A model generated the notes under the pieces. That model was given only the letters and a program-made list of their open reading frames with translations, was not told where the DNA came from and made no database searches. A stretch of DNA of 64,000 nt from Reutealis trisperma (taxonomy: Eukaryota; Streptophyta; Magnoliopsida; Malpighiales; Euphorbiaceae): positions 2,501-66,500 of the forward strand of contig CANTUT010001182.1 of the NCBI GenBank assembly GCA_947687605.1, written 5' to 3'. Position 1 is the first letter of the stretch, and each line of letters starts with the position of its first letter. Of this stretch, positions 1 to 10,023 are shown in pieces. The position numbers and the translations under genes were made by a program.

Positions 1-2137
1 TAGGATATGAGGATCCAAATTTGGATTGATATGTTAGGGCATACATTTTTTTACTCTTGGGACATTATTACTTCCAAATAGTGAGAAGGGTACCGTCCCA
101 ATATTGTATTTATACTTCTTGAGAAGCATAAATGCCAATGATTTGAATGGCTTTGCATGGGGAGCTGCTACACATGCAAAGTTATATCTAAGTCTCCAAT
201 AGAAATTAAAAATTTTCAAAGGAGCAAGTTGGGTTTTGGAGGGATGTTATATAGTTTATTTGTTTGTTGTTTTTAATGATAAAAACTAATCTATAATACG
301 ATTTTTTTAATTGTTCTTCTTAGAGCGCATTTTTACCATTAGAAATGGTTACTTCAGGGGGCAATCTACTATTCTTACTGACTTTTTGCCTTTTTCAGCA
401 TGGGGTTAGAGGATACGTCATGTATCTTTGAATACTCAAAGTAAGGTGGACTGGGAAGCAATTCTGAGAGGTGTCGAAGACAAGGTATTTTCTTCAAATT
501 TATTTTTGAAAAAAATTCTCAAAGTATTTTGATGAACTTGCTTATTTTCTCTCTCTCACTCAAATATTTAAAATATTGCAGGATGTGACATTGACGCCTT
601 ATGATAGATATACTATGGTTCCAAGGCAGAGAATGTTTTATTCTTGAACCATGTTTTATTCTCGAACCATTTGTTTCGATTTTGAAACAATTATCTATCA
701 AAGGCCTAATGTATGTCTTAAGCAATTGGCAATCACAACTTTGGATAATGCTCATTTGCCAGGAATGAAACAATTAAAGCCGAAATCAAAAAGAGGCCAT
801 AAGGAAAGAAGGATGATGGAGTGCTATGCAGAGTATATTCATGAGTGGTATGAATAAAGATACAACTCTTATGTCAGAGACATATCTGAAGGTAAGCCAA
901 ATTTGTACTTCTTTTTGAAGTCCATTAAATTCTATTTAGTATTTTATACTAACTTAATTTGTAACTGTATATTTTGTTCTTTCTAACCATCCACCACCAA
1001 TTGCTCCACCTCAAGCAGATGCTCCCTCTTATCTACCTTAGGCAGATGCTCCCCCTCCTCCACCTCAGGCAAATACTACCCCTCATCCACCTCAGGTTAA
1101 TCCTACCCCTACTCCTCCTCTCTCTCATTAAGCAAATCGTTCACTTATTTCTACTCGTCGTTCTTCCTCTCCTCACTCAGCTAGTCCCTCTTATTCTCAG
1201 CCAACTATTAGGCTAACTTTCCCTTCTCATTAGCCAACCTCTCAAGTTAAGCTTGCATTTGTTATGTATTGCGCACATTCTTTTGCGCCTTCAGCTTCTC
1301 ATTCTGCTACACATTCTCTTAGGCAAGATGATTCTCTTCTTCAAAAGGAGCAAGCACCTGAGGAAGATTTTTCTCTTTCTCTTGGGCAAGGTGATTCTCT
1401 TCTTCAAAAGAAGCTAGCAGTTGAGGAAGATGATTCTCTTTCTGAAGATGATTCTCTTTCTTAAGTGGAGCATATTTGTAGTTTCAAGTTATTATGAAAT
1501 TGAGTTATATATTCATATACTTATAAAATTATATGTTCTTTGTATTTTGCAGCTGAAAATTTGGAACCTCACCTAGCAGCTGAAAATTTGGAGCCTCACC
1601 TGGCAATTGGAAATTTGGCTCCTTAACAACCTTTGCGAAGATCAATGAAGGAGAAAAAATAATTTGATCATTATTATCCTAGCATGGTAATTAGTTACTC
1701 TTTTTTTTTTAATGATAAATGTTGTATAAGAAGTAGATGTCAAGTAGCTTTTATGTAGCTTTTACTTATAAATAGTTTATGTTAATTAGATGTCAGATAT
1801 TTAATCAATTTGGTGCGTGTGATATTTTAGATGTAGCATCTTGGTTTGGGTATGGCTATGGCACTGTGTTTTTTTTCATTATTATTTATGCATAAATATA
1901 TATGTGTAAATCTAATTTGACTCAATTTTTTTTCTATAGATAAAGCATTTGTTCAAGAGAAAGAGTAGGAGGAAGAAGAAAAAGAAGAAGACAACTTCAG
2001 AAGACCATTCAAGAGAAAGTAGGAGGGGGAAGAAGAAAAATAAGAAGGCAACTTTAGAAGACCGTTCAAGAGAGAGTAGGAGGGGGAAGAAGAAAAGTAA
2101 GAAGACAACTCCAAAAGACCCAAATGAAAACAACTAA
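1..2137 (+). pseudogene. Degenerate plant-mobile-domain (PMD/MAIN-like) transposon gene, 5' end outside window
   Basis: The open frame from about position 49 reads as a PMD-like stretch. It has a TLLLPNS segment, a leucine/tyrosine-rich segment and the hallmark FAWGAA near 155-175. This is followed by a VDWEAIL segment (about 440-475), an intron with an acceptor near 580, LTPYDRYTM, and then ICFDFE...RQ-like text to about 893. Downstream are a proline-rich exon (about 995-1260), a repeated DDSLLQKE/PEEDFSLS-type exon (1264-1464), a short AENLEPHL repeat exon (1554-1660) and a Lys/Arg-rich repeat exon ending in a stop at 2137. Several in-frame stops sit where CAA or CAG would be expected (about 855, 1042, 1130, 1625), as C-to-T decay would produce. 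The domain is known from MULE- and Gypsy-associated genes. The family call is an inference from motif order, and it is clearly non-functional here. Confidence 0.55.
2000..2113 (+). repeat. 57-bp coding tandem repeat (Lys/Arg-rich), two full units plus a partial
   Basis: Two consecutive 57-bp units (2000-2056 and 2057-2113) encode 19-residue repeats of the form ED-SRESRRGKKK-KK. A more divergent partial unit precedes them (about 1950-1999). The repeats keep the reading frame of the preceding pseudogene and give its product a strongly basic tail. Confidence 0.8.
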
Positions 2138-2556
2138 TTATGCTTAGTTCTCGAAAATTGGTTTTATTTTATTTTGTTAGGAAAGTTTACATACTTCCAA
2201 ACTCCTTTATATTTTTATTTTTATTTTGGATGACTGTAGAAACTTGGATCATTATAGATATTATCATCTTCACTACTTTCTACAGTAGTTAGTTAGCTTC
2301 TTTGAGAGCTTTGGATGGTATTGAATATTTCAAAGAAGCAATTTAGAGTTTTCTTCATAATCTCATTGTTTGATTGCTTCTTCCCCATCTTAGCCATCAT
2401 TTCTCCAACATGAAGTATATTAGATGTCATTTTTTTGTGGAAACTTGCTCCATAAAAAACTTCTACAATTATAAAACATTAAATATTATTAGTAATGAAT
2501 ATTGTAAAGTACATTAAATATATATAATTTGAATGAAAAACTTTAAACAAGCTAGT

Positions 2557-2702
2557 ACATTTAGGTACCATGTTACATGTACACTAATATTGAAATGGAC
2601 ATACATTGGTATTGAATCGGATGTACATTGGTCATAAACTGTAGGTACAACATTGTTTAGACTGTAGATACAATGGTTTTGAATTGTAGTTACATTGGTC
2701 CT
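2557..2702. repeat. 22-bp minisatellite (about six degenerate units)
   Basis: Successive units of about 22 bp start with ACAYT and share a TACATTGGTATTGAA-type core, e.g. near 2581, 2603, 2625, 2647 and 2670. They lie just beyond the 3' side of the minus-strand Ulp1-type pseudogene. The same unit occurs in the same orientation beyond the other side at 4285-4380. Confidence 0.75.
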
Positions 2703-2869
2703 CTTTTTCAACACTATTGCATATAAAGTAAAAAATAAATATACATAATATTCAATATCAACATTACTGTTATTTTGTAGTTTTTATCTAAAACAAAGAT
2801 TGTGTAAAAAAAAAATTTCACATTGTTTTGATAAATAGATAGTAAATTACCTTATCCTCTTCTGCCTTT

Positions 2870-4175
2870 TTAATTTTGCTAGTATCTTTTTCATTTTTTT
2901 CCTTGCTTTTCTTTTTGTTTTTTTTTTAGGATTTGATTTTTTTCAAAGGTGCTACTACTTTCACTTTCCTAAATCCTCTTTCTTTAAGCTCCTCCTTCAC
3001 TCTAATTCTTACATCAATAGCAGTCCAAGAACTCAAGGTCAGATATTTCCTTTGAATGAATTGTCGTGCCTTAAATACTACTCTAAGTATGCAAGCTGTT
3101 TACTCAAATGTAAAAAATAAAAAATTAGTGATTTGAACAATTACAAATAATGTACATATTAAACAAAAAGAGTTAATGAAATAAATATTTAAGAAAAAAA
3201 TTAATTACCAACAGGAATAGAGTTAGACTAGTAAAATTGGTTGTTGGTTTTTTCTTCCATTGCGCCACTACATCTACTAAACTTTTTACTATGAAGGAGC
3301 ACCAATCCAAATTTTTTATTTCATTTACATCAAGCAATGAAAACATAATCTTGTAATTTGAATGCTTATTCTTGTGTCCTTTCAACAGTGTTGATACAAC
3401 CAACACTACAAAATCCTCTTACACTCATCACCATAGTCTCCTCTTTTTACTATTTCATCTCCCATTTGTGAATAGACTTCCATTTGGCAACCTCCATCTT
3501 GTTCTCCAAGTCTCTAACAAATTTTTGTATTCTTCAGAATCTTCATCTCCCTTAGCTTCTACTACTGGGTTGCTGTTACGAGGGAGATCCATTATAGATT
3601 TAACATCTTTTATAGTCAACGTAAGCTTTTCTTTTTTGTAGTCAAAGTAAGCTTTTCTTTATTCTCAAAAAGAAATGTACACATACAATGATCAAACTTT
3701 TGTACTAGATATCTTAACAAAACCTCTTAACACTCTGATAATGAGAGTTACAGAATTAATCTAAATCCAATATCTTGAACTGCATTTTTTTGGTTGTCAG
3801 AGAGTTTTTCTACTAATTTAAACACAACAGATGGTGAAATCCTTGTTGGGAAGCCAACCACATTCTTTTTTTGTCTAATACTTTCATCTTCCGACTCTTC
3901 TTTGAATCTCCTTTTTTTTTCTTTTGTAGTTTAGCTTTTTTTTTGATGTGGACACTCTTTTTTTGTCAGTATCCTTTTTTGTTTCTTGATTTTTTTTTCG
4001 CAGCTTGTAGTTTCTCTTTGCTAATATTTAGCTTATTTTTCTTCAAAAAGTCTTGTAAAACTTGTTCACTTGTAGTATCTATGCTTTCAATTCTGCTTCG
4101 TTTGTGTGACACACTTTGGTAAGACTCTTCTTGTGACATATTTAGTTTCCTATTTGCCTTTCTCTTGAAGCGCAT
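2870..4175 (-). pseudogene. Ulp1-transposon-type gene, N-terminal part, degenerate
   Basis: Read on the minus strand, a plausible start at 4175 opens a 69-codon basic segment (MRFKRKANRKLN). After a stop this continues at about 3900-3750 with VEKLSDNQKNAVQDIGF, a motif that opens the conserved N-terminal region of plant Ulp1-protease-like transposon proteins. Next come an ETWRTRWRLPNG segment (about 3510-3450) and the well-kept block 3406-3200 with LLDVNEIKNLDWCSFIV and a W-KK-T-FTS-LFLL stretch. A Lys-rich segment at 3070-2880 ends the recognisable part. Stops and frame changes separate these blocks. The C-terminal protease domain (His/Asp/Cys) was not found, so the copy is truncated. The family is recognised from memory of such transposon proteins. 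Confidence 0.55.
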
Positions 4176-4284
4176 TTTAGTTCAAATTTAAAGCTACATC
4201 AAACAATAAATAACAACAAAATTAAATATTTTATCAAATGACATTTACTAATAATGAATTCAATAATTAATTGTTGAAGTGCAA

Positions 4285-4380
4285 ATACATTTGTATTTAA
4301 TTGGAGATACTTTATTACTAAAATTTAAATACAATAGTATTGAACTACATGTACATTACTGTTAAAATACTAGTAGAAGA
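4285..4380. repeat. 22-bp minisatellite, second array
   Basis: Four clean 22-bp units start at 4285, 4307, 4329 and 4351. They have the same TACAWT-GTATTGAA core as the array at 2557-2702. Looser related copies continue to about 4460 (GTACATG repeats). The arrays lie on both sides of the Ulp1-type pseudogene, as subterminal repeats of a DNA transposon would. Confidence 0.65.
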
Positions 4381-4460
4381 GTAATATTATTGTATTTGTA
4401 GTTCAAGTAGAACGTACATGTATTTCAATGATAATGTACATGATGTACAAGCATTTCAAG

Positions 4461-6420
4461 GGCAGTTTGCTACATATAGATATTAAATTTTTATTTGATT
4501 GAATTTCATTTATTCTGTTTCATTTTATTTGATTGAATTTCATTTACACTCCCATTTTTAATTACCAAAATTTATGGAATGTTAAGCTTTTTTAGGTGAT
4601 TTTGGACTCCAAAGTCGAAAGTCCTTACAAATTATCTTTTAAAGTGGTTCATATTTTCAAAAATGATGATTCCTTTCATTTAATTATTCGGACAACTACA
4701 AAATCTGTTGGATTGAGTTAGACATTGCTGCGGAAACCTTTGGCGTTAGACAAAAAACTGTTAAAAGATCTCTAGATTTTGCAAATTCCAAATCAAGCCA
4801 ATTGACTGAGGTTTTCCTGTTGGAATCTTGCAATTGAAATGCATTTAGCATCAATATCAACTGATGAGTTATTGGCATATTTATTTCTAGAAAAATCACT
4901 AGCGAAAAAAATATTATGAGGTAGAAGTTATATTATTTATAATCCTTTGCATTGTCAAAAGTGAACAAAATTAACTATATATTTATATTATTGCTACAGG
5001 CCAAATTTTTAATGACAATAGATGTGTTGCTTTAAGGTAAATTAAGATAATTATTTGATTTTTCATGTGTTGATAATTAGAAATATATATATATTTTTTT
5101 TCATTTTTCCTTTGTAATGGCAGGTGAATGCAGCCTATGTATTGACCTTCCCCTTTATGTGTACAATACCCTCTTTATCATGTACTTTACATGGCAAAAA
5201 AGAAAAAAAACCTTATGTTTATGGGTATTCAGCATTGCATAATTTGATCAATTTTCTATCGTTTAAGAGAGGGCTAAACTTTGAAAACATTACTATTAAA
5301 TATGGATAAGAGAAAAACATCTATGGGGACTGTAATTCGAGATAGGCAAGCCCATTGCTTAGCTATGGGAGCCTGTAACTTAAATAGATTATTTCTCTGG
5401 TTTTATTTTTTATCTGTTTATGCATTAGACCAGCATGTAAGAGATCTTTGTCTAACTTTAAATTAATGAAATCTTGATATTTCTCTAAAAAGAAAAATGT
5501 TTAATGAGTACTATTCAACATATTTTGACTGATGCAATTAATTATTTTGATGCTTTTTATTATTTGTTGCATTAGAAAATTATCTAATAATGAAAAACCA
5601 AAATATTTGAAATTGTCTAAATGTTACTAGGTTAAACACTTGTAAAATTTATATCTTAATATAAATTTTATTTCCTATTATTTTTCAATGTCCAAATATA
5701 AAACTAATAAAACTTCAAATTACAAGTTATTAACGAATCCAATATGTATAATATTAAATTAAAAATACATGATAAATTATATTTAAAATTATACAACAAT
5801 ATTAAACCCGAAGTATCACGTGGGTGATCTTCCTAGTATATAATAAAGTACATGGAAACTTATATTACATTAATTAAAATTAGAATAAAGAGTGATATTT
5901 ATCTTTTTAGGTGTAGAGAGCTAAACTAACTCTCTTTTTTATTTTTAAAAAATAAAGAATCCATTGAAACTCTATTTTTTTTTGAAATAACTCTTTATGA
6001 TAAAGAGTTTTGAAGTATATAGTCCATTGGGGATGCTCTAGCAACCCTTTAAACTTTTAAATACTTCTGATTCGCTAAAGAAAGTTGTAAAACAAAATTG
6101 TGTTTATATCTTGTTACAAATTAAAGGAAAGCAAAGAGAGAAATATCAAGAATAAATATAACTGAAATATATTTTCAATCTCTGATATATCTTATTCATT
6201 AAAAACAGCACTTATATAAGTACAAAAGTTATAGAGATAAGAATATAGAAAAATAGTCATAAAGAGTCATCCCTACAAAACTGTGCTTCTTTTTTGAGGT
6301 GAAGTTGTTCTGTCATACCCATTTATTTCATAACATAAAATAAGATTCAATAGCTAAAGAAATAAATATTAACGCAGTCCTTTATAAGCTATGGTTTATT
6401 TAAAAATCTTAAACTGACCC
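4461..6420. other. Intergenic, AT-rich transposon debris
   Basis: No intact gene is visible. Short open stretches at 4696-4899 (-) and 5124-5309 (+) have no recognisable motif. At 5880-6040 there is a short inverted-repeat-like segment with an AAACTCTTTATCATAAAGAG hairpin, ending in TCCATTGGGGATGCTCTAG. That tail is a common end of small plant transposable elements, but I could not define a matching left end. Confidence 0.4.
5281..5466 (+). pseudogene. Possible LINE-type RNase H fragment
   Basis: A 61-codon open stretch contains SMGTVIRDRQAHCLAMGA. This resembles the beta-hairpin of RNase H-like domains at the C-terminus of plant LINEs (GVVIRD-G--). No neighbouring catalytic aspartates or other RNase H motifs could be placed. 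The call is tentative; it could be chance. Confidence 0.25.
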
Positions 6421-6745
6421 GTTTTGTATACTTTCGCCTACAGAAGTTGAATCCATAAAGACAAAGCTTTCCCCAACCTGACTTTTGAACCGGTTGGAGA
6501 ACAACGTTGCAAATAAAGTCATCATCTCCAGCCAAAGAGGGAATTTCACTAGAAAGTTCTCGCCCATATCGATCTAGGTTTTCTCATCTCTCTCTGATAA
6601 AAGGTACCTAGATCTCTCTCTAAATCTCTTTTTGTTTTAATTTCTATTTACACACACTTGTTATCTACATGTTTTGATGTGACTCCTTAAGGGTTGATTT
6701 GGAATTAGAGCGTTATAGTGGTGTTTCATAGGTTGAAGGACTAAG
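6421..6745 (+). promoter_or_regulatory. Leader of the P5A ATPase gene with two minimal upstream ORFs
   Basis: The region upstream of the start codon is pyrimidine-rich (CTCTCTC tracts at about 6585-6630), as plant 5' leaders often are. Two tiny upstream ORFs sit at 6669-6677 (ATG TTT TGA) and 6677-6682 (ATG TGA, a start-stop element). The stop of the first overlaps the start of the second. No further ATG occurs before 6746. I cannot exclude a 5'-leader intron that would remove them, and no clear TATA box was seen. Confidence 0.4.
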
Positions 6746-9700
6746 ATGCTGAGATTCAATGTTGGAGGGAAAGTGGTGGACAGAGTTGATTTGTTAAGGA
6801 AGAAACATTGGCCATGGCGTTTGGATGTATGGCCATTTGCTATTCTATACGTTGTTTGGCTTGCTGCTATTGTCCCTAATATTGACTTTGGAGATGCTGT
6901 CATCGTTCTTGGTGGCCTTCTGGCCCTTCACATTTTGGTCTGGCTTTTCACTGCATGGTCTGTTGATTTCAAATGCTTTGTTCAATATAGTGAGGTATAT
7001 GATTGTTTATTCTATGTTTCTTATCTTTTTATGTAGATGATGACTGCTTGATGCTGTATTTGGTGTTGTGTGTTCTCCAGGTTAATGATATTCACCAGGC
7101 TGATGCTTGTAAAATAACACCAGCGAAGTTTTCTGGTTCCAAAGAAGTAGTGCCACTGCATTTTCGTGAGAAGGTAGGCTGTCTATCATTCAAATCAGTT
7201 CTTGAAATATAGGTGGAGTCTTAGATGTTAGATTGGACACTATTTGATCTTGTTGTGTATTTACATGCAAGCCAATGCTTATTTTTTTTTAATCCTTTGC
7301 TCTCATGTGAAATGAATTCAATATATGAAATGAATGGAAAATTATTAAATGGATCAAGTGCACTTGAAAATAGTGCACCCTCCCTCAAATTCAAGTGGGG
7401 ACTATTTTTCATAAATATAGGTAATAACCGCTTGAATGTGGGTGCAAGGTATGCTGTTTCATGGGCATTGGGTGCGCTGGGTAATTTCTCAAAACCAATT
7501 CAGGGGGTGAATGAATTTCTTTAAAACACCAGCTAGCAGGTTCACATCTGAATTTTATACATGAAGAATGACTTGCTGCTAGCATCTGCGTTGGCACTCA
7601 TTTCTGCTTATGTATTTGAAAATTGTTTGAAGAACTGTTGGGAATAGATTAATAGTTCACACTTATGCTAGTAATGAGCTAAAATATATTTAATTTGGTT
7701 GGTGATTGTTAACTTGTTTCATTCCAAGAAAATGATAGTTGAAAGAGGTAATCACAATCTTTCTCCAAGAAATTAGTAACTTGTTTATTATGAGCATACT
7801 AAACTCATTTGTGCTTTTTGAACATATGGCATTTCGGTTGCACTTTTTCATTTTAATCATCTTGCATTGATTCTATTGGCATTGTCATCAATATTTGTGC
7901 TTCTTACTGTGTTTGAACCTAAATAGAAAAATGAACGAATTGTGGAACTTCAATCTGTCAATTCTATGTTACGTGCTTCTTTATTTTTGGTATCACTAGA
8001 ATTACAGTGAATATTTTCCTGTAAGAACCTCTATTTAATCCTATTTGGACTAATTTTGCAACACCGTTATCAATTTCATTACTGTTTCGAATTTGATTAT
8101 TTAAAATATTGAGCCAGAGGCAAAACATGTGAACATGATTAGAGAAATTATGATGTTTCTGACACCATAGTAGATGTCTGTTTATTTGAAAAAAAAAAAA
8201 AAAAACTTTTCAATTGCTTTCACATTTTTGGTACACATGACAATAAAGTAGGATTGAATAGACGTTCTTACAAGAAAATAATGGTGTTGCAGTGAATATT
8301 TATCACCAATCCATTGGTTCTTACATTTTCCTTCACTTGTACAGTTGGATGGTTCTTCCCCAGGGGATGCAGAAGAGATTTACTTCGATTTCAGAAAGCA
8401 GCATTTCATCTATTCGAAAGAGAAGGAGACATTTTGCAAGCTTCCTTACCCTACCAAGGAAGTATTTGGCTGCTATCTTAAAAGTACTGGCCATGGCTCT
8501 GAGGCAAAAATAGCAGCTGCTACTGAAAAATGGGGACGAAATGTGTAAGTTTTATTTTATTTTATTTTTAAAGTTTTCCTGTTCATACATGTGTATGTCC
8601 AACAGTAATTATTCTTAGATTCTGTTTATCAATTTAATGATTTAATATATTGTCAATCTTGTTTTTCGCAAAGTCTATGTGGTAGTACTTTCCCTAAAGG
8701 GTTATTTAATTGTCATTATTAATTGGCAATGATTATTTTGGGTTGTTGGTGCTTGAAGAATGGGACTAGTTTCTATGAGACTATCATTTGGCATTCTCAT
8801 GAAGTGTTTTTAAAACAAAAAAAAAACGACTCAAAATTTTATCAATAATCTTAACATCTAAAATCAATTATGATTTTCTGGTCATAGTGGATATGTAGCA
8901 GTATCATTTTTAGTGGCAATACTCAATTCAGTTCAACTTAACTGAATCTTAATCCAGAACTAGTTGGGGCCGATTTTCTCCATTTCACTCAGTTCAAAGC
9001 AATATTTTTGGAAAGATCTAGAGTCATTAAATCCTTTCTCACTAGTTTCTTACATGCCATTGCTGACCCTAGGTCTGTCCCTTGCTTTTGTTATCTTACA
9101 ACTTCAATGTGTTTAATCATCTATACTAGTGTATTTGTTGGCCTACGATGCTTATGCCTAAGTCATTTGTATCTCCCTTCTCTCAACTTCTCCTTGGTGT
9201 GTGCCACTTCCATCTTCGCACGAGTGCATTGATTTCTTATCCTGTTCATATCCTGATTTTGCTGTGCTAATCTTATGAATGTGTTGTCTGTTCATTGCTT
9301 AACACACACTACCATTTATTTTAGTTGGTTGATTCTCTATCATATAGAGCCTCAACTTTTGTGTTGCATATTTAGCAAGGGAAGAGGAACTAATTGAAGT
9401 GGGGTTAGCTTGGGTGCTATATAGGTACCACCAAGCACACACTTTAATTACCCAGACTTTTTTATACCAGGAGCTGCTAGAAGTGATGACGATCCCAATC
9501 CAACCATAGGATTGAAGCAAATTGGGTGAAGTGTATTCTTGCAATAGATAAGAATATGTGTGATGGTTAGACTCAGGATTTTGCTGGTGGGGTTGGGGAG
9601 TAGCAGAAAGAAATTTAGCACAAAAATTAGAAACTCACAATTGAAAGCTATTATTCTGGTGATTTGTTCAATTCTCTTACATACATTCCTCATGCTTTTT

Positions 9701-9971
9701 GTTTTGCAGAAATATGGCCATGATACAATTGTTGGCTTTCTCCTCGTGCATATTTAGATATCACTATAGTTTTTCTGTTTCCTAGAACTTAAATCTAGGG
9801 ACTTTGCATTATACTATGTTTTTATATTCATGAATATCAAATTTTTTTATTTATCAAATTGGTTGTTCTCTGGTCATGTAGATTTGAATATCCACAACCT
9901 ACGTTCCAGAAATTAATGAAAGAGCACTGCATGGAGCCCTTTTTTGTGTTTCAGGTCTTATCTGCAAATTG

Positions 9972-10023
<52 letters not shown>

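Noticed and set aside
974..1216. 80-codon leucine-rich open frame
   Set aside because: It is the shifted frame of the proline-rich exon of the PMD-like pseudogene; the proline frame continues the gene.
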